Assembly: GCA_024693045.1 (NCBI GenBank)
Contig: JAILLQ010000054.1
Coordinates: forward strand, 1 to 61,033
DNA: 61,033 nt
Origin: Treponema sp.
Lineage (GTDB): Bacteria > Spirochaetota > Spirochaetia > Treponematales > Treponemataceae
Reading direction: 5' to 3'
A model generated the notes under the pieces. It was not told the origin of the DNA and did no database searches. It was given only the letters and a program-made list of their open reading frames with translations. Of this stretch, positions 1 to 7,795 are shown piece by piece. Within the stretch, counting starts at the first letter, position 1. Every line of letters starts with the position of its first letter. Made by a program: the position numbers and the translations under genes.

Positions 1-1898
1 GGATATTTAATACCTGTTCTGTTTGGAGAAGCGGCAACTGAACCTCCGTTATGACCGAATACACCGTCAAGAATTACGGCAATTCCCTTGTTGTGGAATA
101 CTTCTACGAGTTCAGCAAATTTTTCGTTTGTTCCAAAATGATTATCGATATTAAAGTAGTCGTAAGCAAAATAACCGGTAGAAGACATTTGATCATAATC
201 GCCACCGCTAGATTGGAAAATAGGAGTCATCCAGAGGGCATTACAGCCAAGACTTTCTATATAATCTGCAGCATTTATAATACCCTGTAAGTCTCCGCCC
301 TTTGTAGCATTGCTTGGACCGTAAGCTGACTTATAACCAATAGAAGAATCTCCATCCTGGAAAGAAGAAACCATTACCTGATAGATACGAAGTTCATTTG
401 GATTTTCCACCAGTCCGCCGCTTTCTTTACTTGTCAGGCTTGCAGAAGCACTTCCTGTTCCTACGCTGTTTGTTACGCTTGCAGAAACTGTAATGCTTGT
501 GCCGGCAGAAGTAATTCCCAAATCAGAAAGGGATTTTGACCAAGTTGTGGCACTTGTTCCCATGTTATAAGTATTTCCGTTGATTGTAACTGTTGCAGAA
601 GTTATTGTGTCGTTTCCGGCATCAAAAGTTACGCTGATTGAAGAAGAAAGTGAAATCTCTCCGCTTGAAGGAGAAATGCTAACGCTTGGTGTAACAGGTT
701 CTGGTGGGGTGTCTGGGTTTTCTGTTACAAAAGCGGAACCGTTCCACCAGTATTCACCAGCACCATTAATAGAAAGATTTTCTGTCTGAGGGCTACCATT
801 TTTACTAAAGATAACATTAGACTTTGTTACATATGAAGTTCCATTCATAATGGTGTAATCATACCAGCCATCACCATCAGAATCTGAAAGAGCAGTTCCC
901 GGCCATCCTCCTGCATATTTTGTCGAATCAGAATCTACCGACCAAGCATAAATATGAGTATAAGCACTTGAGTTATATGTAGAATTAGAAGAATCAGCTA
1001 AATGCACGATAATTCTGTCAGTAATAGTTGCACTTCCAACCGTAACGCTTGTACTTTCACCGCTTGTCACTGTTACAGATTTTGTTATTACTTTAGTTGT
1101 GCCATTCCATACAATTAATTTCCATGTTCCAGGGGCTACTCCAGAAAGGCTTGTTGTTCCGCCAACGGTTGAAGAAAGTGTTGAAGAAGTTGAAAGTGGG
1201 TCTGTAATCTGGAATGTATATCCGTTGTACTGATTTGCCGTTACAGTTACGCTTCCTGTTGTAAGTTTGTAAGTATCTGCATCAGCAAGGGAATTTGATT
1301 TAAATGCACTTGCAATTGAAGTTGCTTTAATCAAACAAGAGTCCACTCCACTAGGGATTGCGTTATTAATAGAAGAAAGTTGTGTGTCTGTAAGAGTGTT
1401 TGTGTTTACACCTGCATCAAGAAGGGCTTTGTAAACGCAGGCGGTCTTACTTGTTTCCCGGGTTACATTTACAGAATTTGAACCAGACTGTATTTCTACC
1501 AGGGCTGTAACATACGCTCCTTTTACTTCTGTGCTGGCATTTGAATCACTATAGCCTTGAACGCTTACAACAGCATTTTTACAAACAGGAATCTGTGTAA
1601 CAGAAACGCCGGAAGCAGAACCATTTGAAACTTCAACTATTCCGCTGGTTTTTGTAAACTCGCTGCCAGAAGAACTATAGCCTTGAACGCTTACAATGGC
1701 ATGTGTTATTTCTGAATTATCAAGTGCCCGGCTTGAATCACCTGAAACAGTAAGGCTACCATAATTTGAATCCGACTGGGATAAAAGCAAAGCCTGTAGA
1801 ACTTGTGTTGATTTGTTGTCGATTTCATTAGAACAGCTGAATAAAAATCCAGTGACCAGAAACAGTGCAGAAATCACTGTTATAAAATGTTTCTTCAT
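1..1898 (-). CDS. GH13 alpha-amylase-like lipoprotein with starch-binding module (5' part; runs off the window)
   Basis: The reading frame is open from an ATG at 1898 down to base 1, so the C-terminal end lies outside the window. Residues 1-22 form a lipoprotein signal ending GFLFSC. An N-terminal region with two VSVQGYS-type repeats follows, then a segment resembling a CBM26 starch-binding module (WPG, DGDGWYDY and the following VIFSKNG), an Ig/chitobiase-like linker (PSVSISPSSGEI), and the start of a GH13 barrel (NELRIYQVMVSSFQDG, LGCNALWMTPIFQSS). The last visible part contains DGVFGHN, which matches GH13 conserved region I. The catalytic Asp/Glu regions II-IV would be beyond the edge. An SD-like gtggaga lies before the ATG. 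By inference it is an outer-surface starch hydrolase; the exact specificity cannot be read. Confidence 0.85.
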   Translation of the reverse strand, partial: MKKHFITVISALFLVTGFLFSCSNEIDNKSTQVLQALLLSQSDSNYGSLTVSGDSSRALDNSEITHAIVSVQGYSSSGSEFTKTSGIVEVSNGSASGVSVTQIPVCKNAVVSVQGYSDSNASTEVKGAYVTALVEIQSGSNSVNVTRETSKTACVYKALLDAGVNTNTLTDTQLSSINNAIPSGVDSCLIKATSIASAFKSNSLADADTYKLTTGSVTVTANQYNGYTFQITDPLSTSSTLSSTVGGTTSLSGVAPGTWKLIVWNGTTKVITKSVTVTSGESTSVTVGSATITDRIIVHLADSSNSTYNSSAYTHIYAWSVDSDSTKYAGGWPGTALSDSDGDGWYDYTIMNGTSYVTKSNVIFSKNGSPQTENLSINGAGEYWWNGSAFVTENPDTPPEPVTPSVSISPSSGEISLSSSISVTFDAGNDTITSATVTINGNTYNMGTSATTWSKSLSDLGITSAGTSITVSASVTNSVGTGSASASLTSKESGGLVENPNELRIYQVMVSSFQDGDSSIGYKSAYGPSNATKGGDLQGIINAADYIESLGCNALWMTPIFQSSGGDYDQMSSTGYFAYDYFNIDNHFGTNEKFAELVEVFHNKGIAVILDGVFGHNGGSVAASPNRTGIKY

Positions 1899-2049
1899 AA
1901 TGTCTCCACTTTATTAACTTGAGATAAGCAGACTGCTAACCCCTATGAGAAATTGTAAGGGTAAAATCTCAATAAGTCAAAAAAAAATTAAAACCCCGCA
2001 CTTTTTTTGCTATTCGGCTAAAAGTTGGGGCATAAATGTGTGCTTGTGC

Positions 2050-2055
2050 TATAAT
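2050..2055 (+). promoter_or_regulatory. Extended -10 element abutting the DUF4160 start codon
   Basis: TGCTATAAT reads as an extended -10 (TGn plus TATAAT). Its last base is five nucleotides before the ATG at 2061, so transcription would start at or next to the start codon. No SD is present, which suggests a leaderless mRNA. Confidence 0.55.
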
Positions 2056-2060
2056 TAGGT

Positions 2061-2303
2061 ATGCATTTGATTCTGACTAAAGGGGTTTACCGCTTTTATT
2101 TGTTTTCTCGGGAAGAAAGCAGGAAGCATGTTCATGTTTCGGCTCCGGGGGGAGAAGTTAAGATTTGGCTTGAACCTTTTTTGGCGGTGGCTAAAACTGT
2201 AAATCTAAGCAACGAAGAAGTTTACCGCATCTTGCAAATCACAGAAAAGCACAGGGAGGAAATCCTTGAATACTGGACACATCACTTTTCGGGCCAAAAC
2301 TGA
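2061..2303 (+). CDS. DUF4160 family protein
   Basis: This 80-residue protein has the DUF4160 pattern: an N-terminal YRFYLFSRE strand, the HVHV motif at residues 23-26, KIWLEP, and a C-terminal helix ending in W..HF. The function is unknown; the family is usually found next to DUF2442 proteins, as here, and the pair is sometimes treated as a toxin-antitoxin-like module. The start at 2061 matches the usual family start. There is no SD, and a TATAAT lies only 5 nt upstream. The gene overlaps the next by 38 nt in another frame, so the two are translationally coupled. Confidence 0.8.
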   Translation: MHLILTKGVYRFYLFSREESRKHVHVSAPGGEVKIWLEPFLAVAKTVNLSNEEVYRILQITEKHREEILEYWTHHFSGQN

Positions 2304-2544
2304 TAAAATTGAAATCACCGATGTAAGAGACGATGGATTTAAGCTTTCTGTCCAAGGAAAGGAATATTCACTACTTTACTCTGATTTTCCTGAATTAAAA
2401 GAAGCAGGATTAAAAGAACTTTCCAACATCACAAGTGACTTTTCTGGAAATATACACTGGCCGGAAATAGGCTTTTCGATTGAAAAAGACCTTCTTTCCC
2501 ATCCAGAAGATTATCCACTCAAGTTTAAAAACTGGGAAATCTGA
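2266..2544 (+). CDS. DUF2442 family protein
   Basis: This 92-residue protein looks like DUF2442: an early ITDVRDDGFKLSV strand, YSLLYSDFPELKEA in the middle, and IHWPEIGFSIEKDLL near the end. The start is TTG at 2266, preceded by a strong SD (agggagga at 2252-2259), and it lies inside the upstream DUF4160 gene. No catalytic motif is visible. The overlap with DUF4160 and the lack of other neighbours on this strand imply that the two proteins act together. The family has no settled biochemical function. Confidence 0.8.
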   Translation: MNTGHITFRAKTDKIEITDVRDDGFKLSVQGKEYSLLYSDFPELKEAGLKELSNITSDFSGNIHWPEIGFSIEKDLLSHPEDYPLKFKNWEI

Positions 2545-2546
2545 TT

Positions 2547-4499
2547 TTACAAATTTTCCATTGCAGCTTCCCAGTCGGCGTTCAACTGATCAAGTCTAGC
2601 AGAAACTGAATCTATTTTTCCCTGAACCTCTTTTGCCTTTGCACCATTTGAGTAAACTTCCGGCTGCCCCATTTTTGCTTCAAGCAGAGACTTTTCTTCC
2701 TCTGCTTTTGCAATTTCGGCTTCCAGGCGGGCAACTTCTTTTTCCGCCTTTCGCTTTTCAGCCTCCTGCTTTTTCTGCTCTTCCCAGCTTAACTTACCTG
2801 CAGATTTTTCTGGCACAGGGCTTTCTTGATTTTTTACAGCAGATTGAGTTCCCTTCAAGTTTTCTGGAACATCTACAAGGCCAGCTTCCTCTGCAGCAAT
2901 TCTTTCCATATAATATTTGTAATCACCTGGAAATTCCCGGTGGCAGCCATTTTTAAGTTCAAGAACCTTTGTTGCAAGACCTTCAATAAATCCACGGTCG
3001 TGGCTTACAAAAATAACCGTTCCACCAAAATCCTTCAGGGCGTTCATAAGAACATCTTTTGAATGCATATCCAGGTGGTTTGTAGGTTCGTCCAAAATCA
3101 AAAGATTGTTAGGACTCAGCAAAAGATGAAGAAGGGCAATACGGCTTTTTTCACCCCCGGAAAGTACATTAAGAGGCTTAAACACATCATCCCCTCGGAA
3201 AAGGAAAGAACCAAGCATATCCCTAACTTTTGGAATGAGTTCGGTAGGAGCATGACTTTCAACATAATCCAAAATAGATTCTGAACCTTTTATTGTTTCC
3301 GCATTATCCTGACTAAAGTAACCGATTTTTACGCCGCTTCCCAAAACAATTTCGCCGTTTGAAAGTGGGTCAATTCCAGCCAACATACGCAAAAGAGTTG
3401 ATTTTCCGGCACCGTTACGACCTGCAACGACCAAAAGTTCCCCTTTTTCTACAGTCAAATCAAGATTATCAATTACATTACGCTTTCCGTCATAGGATTT
3501 AGAAAGACCTTTTGTTCTGATAACAAGGTTTCCAGAATGAGGAGCTGGTGGGAACTTAAAATGGATTTTTTTAAGGCTTTCTGGAATTTCAATTTTCTTT
3601 GCAAGGATTTTATCCAGCTGCTTCTGTCTTTCCTGAGCCTGGGCTGCTTTTGTTGCCTGAACACCAAAACGGCGGATAAAATCTTCAAGTTTAGCAATTT
3701 CATCCTGCTGCTTTTCGTATTCTGCGATTAAAGTTTTAAGTTCAACTTCACGAACCTCTTCGTAATGACTGAAATTTCCCTTGTAGCGCTTTAAATCACC
3801 GCCAAAAAGTTCATAAACTTCATTTACAGTTACATCAAGAAAATAGCGGTCATGACTTACTAAAAGGAAGGCTCCCTTATAATTCTGCAAAAATGATTCC
3901 AGCCAGGTTCGAGCTTCAATATCAAGATAGTTTGTAGGTTCGTCCAAAAGTAAAATATCAGGATTCTGCATAAGGGCTTTGGCAAGGGCAATACGCATCT
4001 GCCAACCGCCCGAAAATTCTTCCGTCTGTCGGCTCAAATCTTCATGAGAAAATCCAAGACCAAGTAAAACACTTTCGGCAGTTGCTTCACGGCGATGCCA
4101 TCCAGATTCTTCAAGCTGACTAATCAACTCACTCTGACGCATTAAAAGTTGTTCAGTATTTCCCTGCCCTTTTTCCAGCTGGCTTCCCAAAGAATCAATC
4201 TGAGCCTGCAATTCGTAACCAAACTGAAAAGCCCGGTCAGCTTCTTCTTTTAAAGTGCAACCGTGGTGAGTAAGACCACTCTGAGGCAAATAAGCTATGC
4301 GGGCATCTTTTTGGGCAACTCGGTTTCCACTGTCAGGAGGAACTAGTCCCGCCATTACCTTGATTAAAGTTGATTTTCCGGCTCCGTTAGCCCCTGTTAA
4401 AGCGGCCTTTGTACCAGTCATAAGATTAACAGAAACATTTTTTAGAATATTCCTGTCGCCAAAAGCAAGTGAAACCTGAGAAAACTGAACAAAAGCCAT
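2547..4499 (-). CDS. ABC-F family ATP-binding protein (ribosome-associated type)
   Basis: The 650-residue protein has two ABC domains and no membrane segments. Domain 1 has Walker A GANGAGKST near residue 36, signature SGGWQMR near 165 and Walker B ILLLDEPTNYLD. A linker rich in charged residues separates it from domain 2, with GRNGAGKST near 365, SGGEKSR near 450 and LLILDEPTNHLD. The C-terminal 80 residues are a Lys/Glu-rich coiled coil resembling the Uup/YfmR-type tail. ABC-F proteins bind the ribosomal E site and relieve stalled translation or protect from antibiotics; which subfamily this belongs to cannot be told by eye. An SD (caggaa) precedes the ATG. The lipoprotein gene lies directly upstream and may be cotranscribed. 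Confidence 0.93.
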   Translation of the reverse strand: MAFVQFSQVSLAFGDRNILKNVSVNLMTGTKAALTGANGAGKSTLIKVMAGLVPPDSGNRVAQKDARIAYLPQSGLTHHGCTLKEEADRAFQFGYELQAQIDSLGSQLEKGQGNTEQLLMRQSELISQLEESGWHRREATAESVLLGLGFSHEDLSRQTEEFSGGWQMRIALAKALMQNPDILLLDEPTNYLDIEARTWLESFLQNYKGAFLLVSHDRYFLDVTVNEVYELFGGDLKRYKGNFSHYEEVREVELKTLIAEYEKQQDEIAKLEDFIRRFGVQATKAAQAQERQKQLDKILAKKIEIPESLKKIHFKFPPAPHSGNLVIRTKGLSKSYDGKRNVIDNLDLTVEKGELLVVAGRNGAGKSTLLRMLAGIDPLSNGEIVLGSGVKIGYFSQDNAETIKGSESILDYVESHAPTELIPKVRDMLGSFLFRGDDVFKPLNVLSGGEKSRIALLHLLLSPNNLLILDEPTNHLDMHSKDVLMNALKDFGGTVIFVSHDRGFIEGLATKVLELKNGCHREFPGDYKYYMERIAAEEAGLVDVPENLKGTQSAVKNQESPVPEKSAGKLSWEEQKKQEAEKRKAEKEVARLEAEIAKAEEEKSLLEAKMGQPEVYSNGAKAKEVQGKIDSVSARLDQLNADWEAAMENL

Positions 4500-4502
4500 T
4501 TT

Positions 4503-5813
4503 TTATTCCTGATTTAATTTTGAAAAGAACATTACCAAAGGAGAAATAGCCCTTTCTGAAATTGTACTGTTTTTTATATCTGTGCCATTAGCATCTTCTA
4601 AGCGAAGACCATTTTCTTCCATCTTGTAAAGGAAGTTAGCTTCTTTATGCTGACCTTCAAAATGGAAAGTAAGAACCCCGTCATAAGAAGTCTGCATTGA
4701 TTTTGAAAGGAAGTATTTACATTCAACACTACCAGAATTTTTTGATGCTGAAGAAATAATACCAGAAGAAACAAGCAAGCGGTTGTTGCTCCAGATAAAA
4801 GAATGATCTTCCGAAATTGTAAGGCTACCGTAACTACCACTCTTAAAAGAAGGACCGTACATGTAAATCTGTTCAAATTCATTTTCGCGACGATTCTTTT
4901 CGGCAGTAAGGATTTCGTTCAAATCACCTTCGATTGTAACAAGGTTAAAATCCTCTGGCTTTCCACTTTCGCCAGTATAGCGCACAACAATGTAACCGCT
5001 GTAACGAACAGTAACAATAATAGGAATATCCTTGAGTTTATAAACATTTGGACCAGTTTCATCGGCGCCCGTGTAATCCCATGTGCGGTCGATTTTAGGC
5101 ATTCGGAAAGTAAGTTTTCTGCTTTCTTCGTCTAAGTGGAAGTTATACGTAGGAATAAGTTTTTCTACATCAACGCGACCTGTATCAATCATGTTTTTGT
5201 AAGAATCCGGATACCAGGTTAGAAGTAGTTTTGCGTCAAAATCTGCATTTGGATTTTCAACTTCTTCTTTTATTTCACCGCCGATTCTCTTTCCTGTAAT
5301 ATCAGTTTCAAAAGGACGCAGGTTATAACTAAAACAGCAGCCAAAAGTTCCATCCGAGGTAAGAACTTTCATCCACTGACCAGGCAGAGCTTTTCCACCT
5401 GTCATCGGAGACTGACCTTTTAGAGTATACAAAAGTTTTACAGTTTCATTTTTGCGTAGTCTGTAAACCTGTTTTGCAGTATTCACAGCTTCAGCCCTCA
5501 TAGGAAGCCCATCCATTGCGACAGTGGCATATTTATGATTGAATTCAGCGTATTTTGCCTTAACTTTTTTTACCTTTCCCTTTGAAACAGGATCTGTAAG
5601 CTGCCAGAGAGGAACTTCCACCTTACCAGAAGAAGTACCAATAACATATACATGAGAAATATTTGAACGAATATAAACTGGAACAACATCCCCGTCCTGT
5701 AATTGATTTTCAGGAAGATTCCAAAGAAGAACGCTATAGCCCATAATTTTTGAACATGAAGAAAAAGCAAATAGGGCTAAAAATAGTAATGAAGAAAAAA
5801 TGATTTTTCGCAT
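4503..5813 (-). CDS. SH3-like domain lipoprotein, function unknown
   Basis: The 436-residue protein has a lipoprotein signal with Cys20 (LFAFSSC). Residues about 95-175 (KYATVAMDGLPMRAEAVNT, later GQWMKVLTSDGTFGCC) look like a bacterial SH3 domain, which often binds peptidoglycan or peptides. The rest is beta-rich without a family I recognise. No SD is present; TGTTAAATT ends 6 nt before the ATG, so the transcript may be leaderless. The ABC-F gene follows after 3 nt, indicating one transcription unit. Similar lipoproteins are, as I recall, common in treponemes; the role is not known. Confidence 0.75.
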   Translation of the reverse strand: MRKIIFSSLLFLALFAFSSCSKIMGYSVLLWNLPENQLQDGDVVPVYIRSNISHVYVIGTSSGKVEVPLWQLTDPVSKGKVKKVKAKYAEFNHKYATVAMDGLPMRAEAVNTAKQVYRLRKNETVKLLYTLKGQSPMTGGKALPGQWMKVLTSDGTFGCCFSYNLRPFETDITGKRIGGEIKEEVENPNADFDAKLLLTWYPDSYKNMIDTGRVDVEKLIPTYNFHLDEESRKLTFRMPKIDRTWDYTGADETGPNVYKLKDIPIIVTVRYSGYIVVRYTGESGKPEDFNLVTIEGDLNEILTAEKNRRENEFEQIYMYGPSFKSGSYGSLTISEDHSFIWSNNRLLVSSGIISSASKNSGSVECKYFLSKSMQTSYDGVLTFHFEGQHKEANFLYKMEENGLRLEDANGTDIKNSTISERAISPLVMFFSKLNQE

Positions 5814-5935
5814 AAATTCAATTTAACAAAAAATCAGCTTCCTTTCTACCATCTGCATCAATCTGACTTATCAGAAATTCATTTCAGGCGTTCCGGCAAA
5901 GCCGTCGCTTCTTCCGCAGCCCGCTAACGCTCGGT

Positions 5936-5961
5936 CTTTTAAGGGGCTCCACCCCTTAAAA
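5936..5961. terminator. Perfect hairpin in the 5814-6046 spacer
   Basis: TTTTAAGGGG and CCCCTTAAAA form a 10-bp stem around a five-base loop. It could end transcription in either direction, but no long T run follows. The surrounding spacer also holds two copies of the octamer gctaacgc, also present in the repeats at 60676-60875. Confidence 0.45.
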
Positions 5962-6046
5962 TCCTGCCTACGGCACTGCTCCACACGCTAACGCAAAAAA
6001 AATCCCGCTAATGCATTTTTTGCATCTTTTTTCGTATATATAAAGT

Positions 6047-6889
6047 ATGGAAACATTGACAAAAAACCTTCACAAACTCACCCCCGAAGAAAAATGGGAA
6101 CAGGCAACGCTTGCAAATAATTTCATATTTTATAAAGTCATGCGCCATCATCCTGAAGCTTGCCAGCATCTTATAGAAATGCTGCTTGGCATTAAGATTC
6201 AAAAAATGGAAATGCACGGAGAAGAAACAATCGAACATGACTACAATTCGCATGGAATTCGGCTGGATGTATATGTAAAAGATTCCGAACACATATATGA
6301 TGTGGAAATGCAGATGACAAATACAAACGATTTACCAGAGCGGGCCCGTTACTATCAGGGCCTAATGGATTTAGATAACCTTAAATCCGCTCAAAAATAC
6401 AAAGAACTTAAAAGCTCTCATGTGATTTTTATTTGCATGGAAGACATATTTAAGAACGGACTTCCTGTAAACACTTTTGAAAATATATGCCTTGAAGACA
6501 AAAAAACAAAACTTGGTGACAGAACTTACAAACACTTCTTTTTTGCAAGTCTGTGTGCTAAAATGCTTACAGATAAGAACGCAAAAGATTTCTTTAATTT
6601 TCTTATCTCTAACAAATCTGCAACTAACTACACCAACAACCTTAAGAACTATGTTGCAGACGCCAAGCATAACTCTCAATGGAGGTTCAGCTATATGACA
6701 TGGGAACGCCAGCGAACATATGACTTAGATGCAGGTCGAGAAGAAGGCCGCAATGAAAAAGCTGTTGAAGCTGCAGTTTTACTAATCAAAAAATATAATG
6801 TTGAACCAGAAACTGCCGCCGCAGATTTAAATGCTCCCCTTGAAAAAGTACTTGAAGCTATAAAACTTGACAGTAGAACAGGTTCATAA
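6047..6889 (+). CDS. Rpn family PD-(D/E)XK nuclease (recombination-promoting nuclease / putative transposase)
   Basis: The 280-residue protein matches the Rpn/PD-(D/E)XK 'transposase' family. FIFYKVMRHHPEACQHLIEMLL at 25-46 is the N-terminal helix pair, RLDVYV carries the catalytic Asp near 74, and YDVEMQM carries the E-x-Q motif near 86. The region YYQGLMDLDNLKSAQKY follows. The C-terminal tail (GREEGRNEKAVEAAVLLIKK) is the usual variable helical part. No SD is present; TATATA ends 6 nt before the ATG. Inside the frame, GGAGG at 6681-6685 followed by ATG at 6695 could start a 64-residue C-terminal product, as described for E. coli RpnS. Rpn proteins are DNA endonucleases; some defend against phage. 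Confidence 0.88.
   Translation: METLTKNLHKLTPEEKWEQATLANNFIFYKVMRHHPEACQHLIEMLLGIKIQKMEMHGEETIEHDYNSHGIRLDVYVKDSEHIYDVEMQMTNTNDLPERARYYQGLMDLDNLKSAQKYKELKSSHVIFICMEDIFKNGLPVNTFENICLEDKKTKLGDRTYKHFFFASLCAKMLTDKNAKDFFNFLISNKSATNYTNNLKNYVADAKHNSQWRFSYMTWERQRTYDLDAGREEGRNEKAVEAAVLLIKKYNVEPETAAADLNAPLEKVLEAIKLDSRTGS
6695..6889 (+). CDS. Putative intragenic RpnS-like C-terminal protein
   Basis: In frame with the Rpn gene, GGAGG (6681-6685) lies 9 nt before ATG 6695, a much better ribosome site than the one at the main start. The product would be 64 residues beginning MTWERQ and containing the charged GREEGRNEK helix and AAADLNAPLEKVLEA. In E. coli, rpn genes express a small C-terminal protein from an internal start that blocks the full-length toxic nuclease. 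By analogy this would be an antitoxin. This is inferred from position and SD only. Confidence 0.45.
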   Translation: MTWERQRTYDLDAGREEGRNEKAVEAAVLLIKKYNVEPETAAADLNAPLEKVLEAIKLDSRTGS

Positions 6890-6938
6890 AAAAATCCCGC
6901 TAATGCATTTTTCGCATCTTTTTTCGTATATATAAAGT

Positions 6939-7366
6939 ATGGAAACATTGACAAAAAACCTTCACAAACTCACCCCCGAAGAAAAATGGGAACAGGCAAC
7001 GCTTGCAAACACTTCTTTTTTGCAAGTCTGTGTGCTAAAATGCTTACAGATAAGAACGCAAAAGATTTCTTTAATTTTCTTATCTCTAACAAATCTGCAA
7101 CCAACTACACCAACAACCTTAAGAACTATGTTGCAGACGCCAAGCACAACTCTCAATGGAGGTTCAGCTATATGACATGGGAACGCCAGCGAACATATGA
7201 CTTAGATGCAGGTCGAGAAGAAGGCCGCAATGAAAAAGCTGTTGAAGATGCAGTTTTACTAATCAAAAAATATAATGTTGAACCAGAAACTGCCGCCGCA
7301 GATTTAAATGCTCCCCTTGAAAAAGTACTTGAAGCTCTAAAACTTGACAGTAGAACAGGTTCATAA
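6939..7366 (+). pseudogene. Rpn family nuclease, frameshifted internal deletion copy
   Basis: The copied start codon at 6939 reads 24 residues of Rpn and then shifts frame at the caaa junction (7006-7009), because 415 is not a multiple of three; the shifted frame stops at 7175. The nuclease core is gone, so no active enzyme can be made. The original frame is still open from ATG 6986 (126 residues, Rpn C-terminal domain) and from the internal SD-equipped ATG at 7172 (64 residues). Either could be expressed as an isolated C-terminal protein. Confidence 0.85.
7172..7366 (+). CDS. Putative stand-alone RpnS-like protein in the deleted copy
   Basis: This is the second copy of the internal cistron. 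The GGAGG at 7158-7162 and ATG at 7172 are conserved, and the 64-residue product differs from the first by about two residues. It has lost its overlap with an active nuclease, so if the internal start is real this is a free antitoxin-type gene. Confidence 0.4.
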   Translation: MTWERQRTYDLDAGREEGRNEKAVEDAVLLIKKYNVEPETAAADLNAPLEKVLEALKLDSRTGS

Positions 7367-7409
7367 AAAAATTACCTTTAAAGCATAAGAAACATTGTTA
7401 CCCTTACAC

Positions 7410-7445
7410 AAAAAAAGGACTCTTCTTTTGAACTGTCCTTTTTTT
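7410..7445. terminator. Bidirectional intrinsic terminator
   Basis: AAAAAAAGGAC and GTCCTTTTTTT pair around a 14-base loop, giving a U run on both strands. It closes the Rpn unit on the plus strand. Confidence 0.8.
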
Positions 7446-7451
7446 GTTGTA

Positions 7452-7795
7452 AATCGTTTTTTAACCCTTATTTCTTTTGGGCTCAAACACAGTTTTCGCT
7501 TTGGCCTTTTTCAAGGATTAAGCTAAACCAATGCTAATTTTACCCATTTAATGCAGTTTCCCTCTTGGGAAACTGCCAGGTAGTGGAGATTAGCAAGTAA
7601 ATTGCCACTAAGTAGCACCCCCTACCCTTTATTTTTTCTGGGCTCAAACACAGTTTTCGCCTTGGCCTTTTCAAGGAATAAGCCTAACGCTTATTTCTTT
7701 TGAGCTCAAACACAGTTTTCGCCTTGGCCTTTTCAAGGATTAAGCTAAAACGATGCTAATCGCATCGTTTTTTAACGCTTATTTTTTCTGGGCCA
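7452..7795. repeat. Degenerate repeat array downstream of the giant lipoprotein gene
   Basis: The 412-base spacer 7367-7778 has no gene. It holds three copies of a 60-90 bp unit: a core of ctcaaacacagttttcgc, then ttggcctt, then tcaaggaata/tcaaggatta, with cores at about 7479, 7640 and 7702. A fourth, partial copy runs into the 3' end of the giant gene at 7790. On the minus strand each unit contains GCYCARAARAAATAA, which encodes the same Ala-Gln-Lys-Lys-stop as the giant gene. A perfect 10-bp hairpin (GCAGTTTCCC, 7553-7576) lies between copies one and two. Confidence 0.8.
7747..7771 (-). terminator. Hairpin after the giant lipoprotein gene
   Basis: AAAACGATGC and GCATCGTTTT form a 10-bp stem with a five-base loop immediately past the stop codon of the minus-strand gene. 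The T run on the minus side is short (four). Confidence 0.6.

Larger units (their letters stand above)
5996..6895. repeat. Tandem repeat unit 1 (full-length Rpn gene unit)
   Basis: Unit 1 starts in an A run before tcccgctaatgc and ends in the A run after the Rpn stop codon. Unit 2 (6888-7372) repeats it: 5996-6117 matches 6888-7009 and 6529-6895 matches 7006-7372, with only a few substitutions. Unit 2 lacks the 415 bp between two caaa tetramers (6114 and 6529), so a microhomology deletion after tandem duplication explains it. Confidence 0.9.
6888..7372. repeat. Tandem repeat unit 2 (internally deleted Rpn unit)
   Basis: This is a near-identical copy of unit 1 missing 415 bp. It keeps the -10-like element (6927-6932), the first 71 bp of the gene and the whole 3' third, including the internal GGAGG-ATG. 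Confidence 0.9.

Noticed and set aside
580..789. Plus-strand ORFs within 51-789
   Set aside because: They are antisense to the GH13 gene, whose minus frame is continuous with recognisable domains.
7452..7795. CRISPR-like array
   Set aside because: Repeat spacing is irregular (161, 62 and 88 bp), the copies vary, and no cas genes are present.
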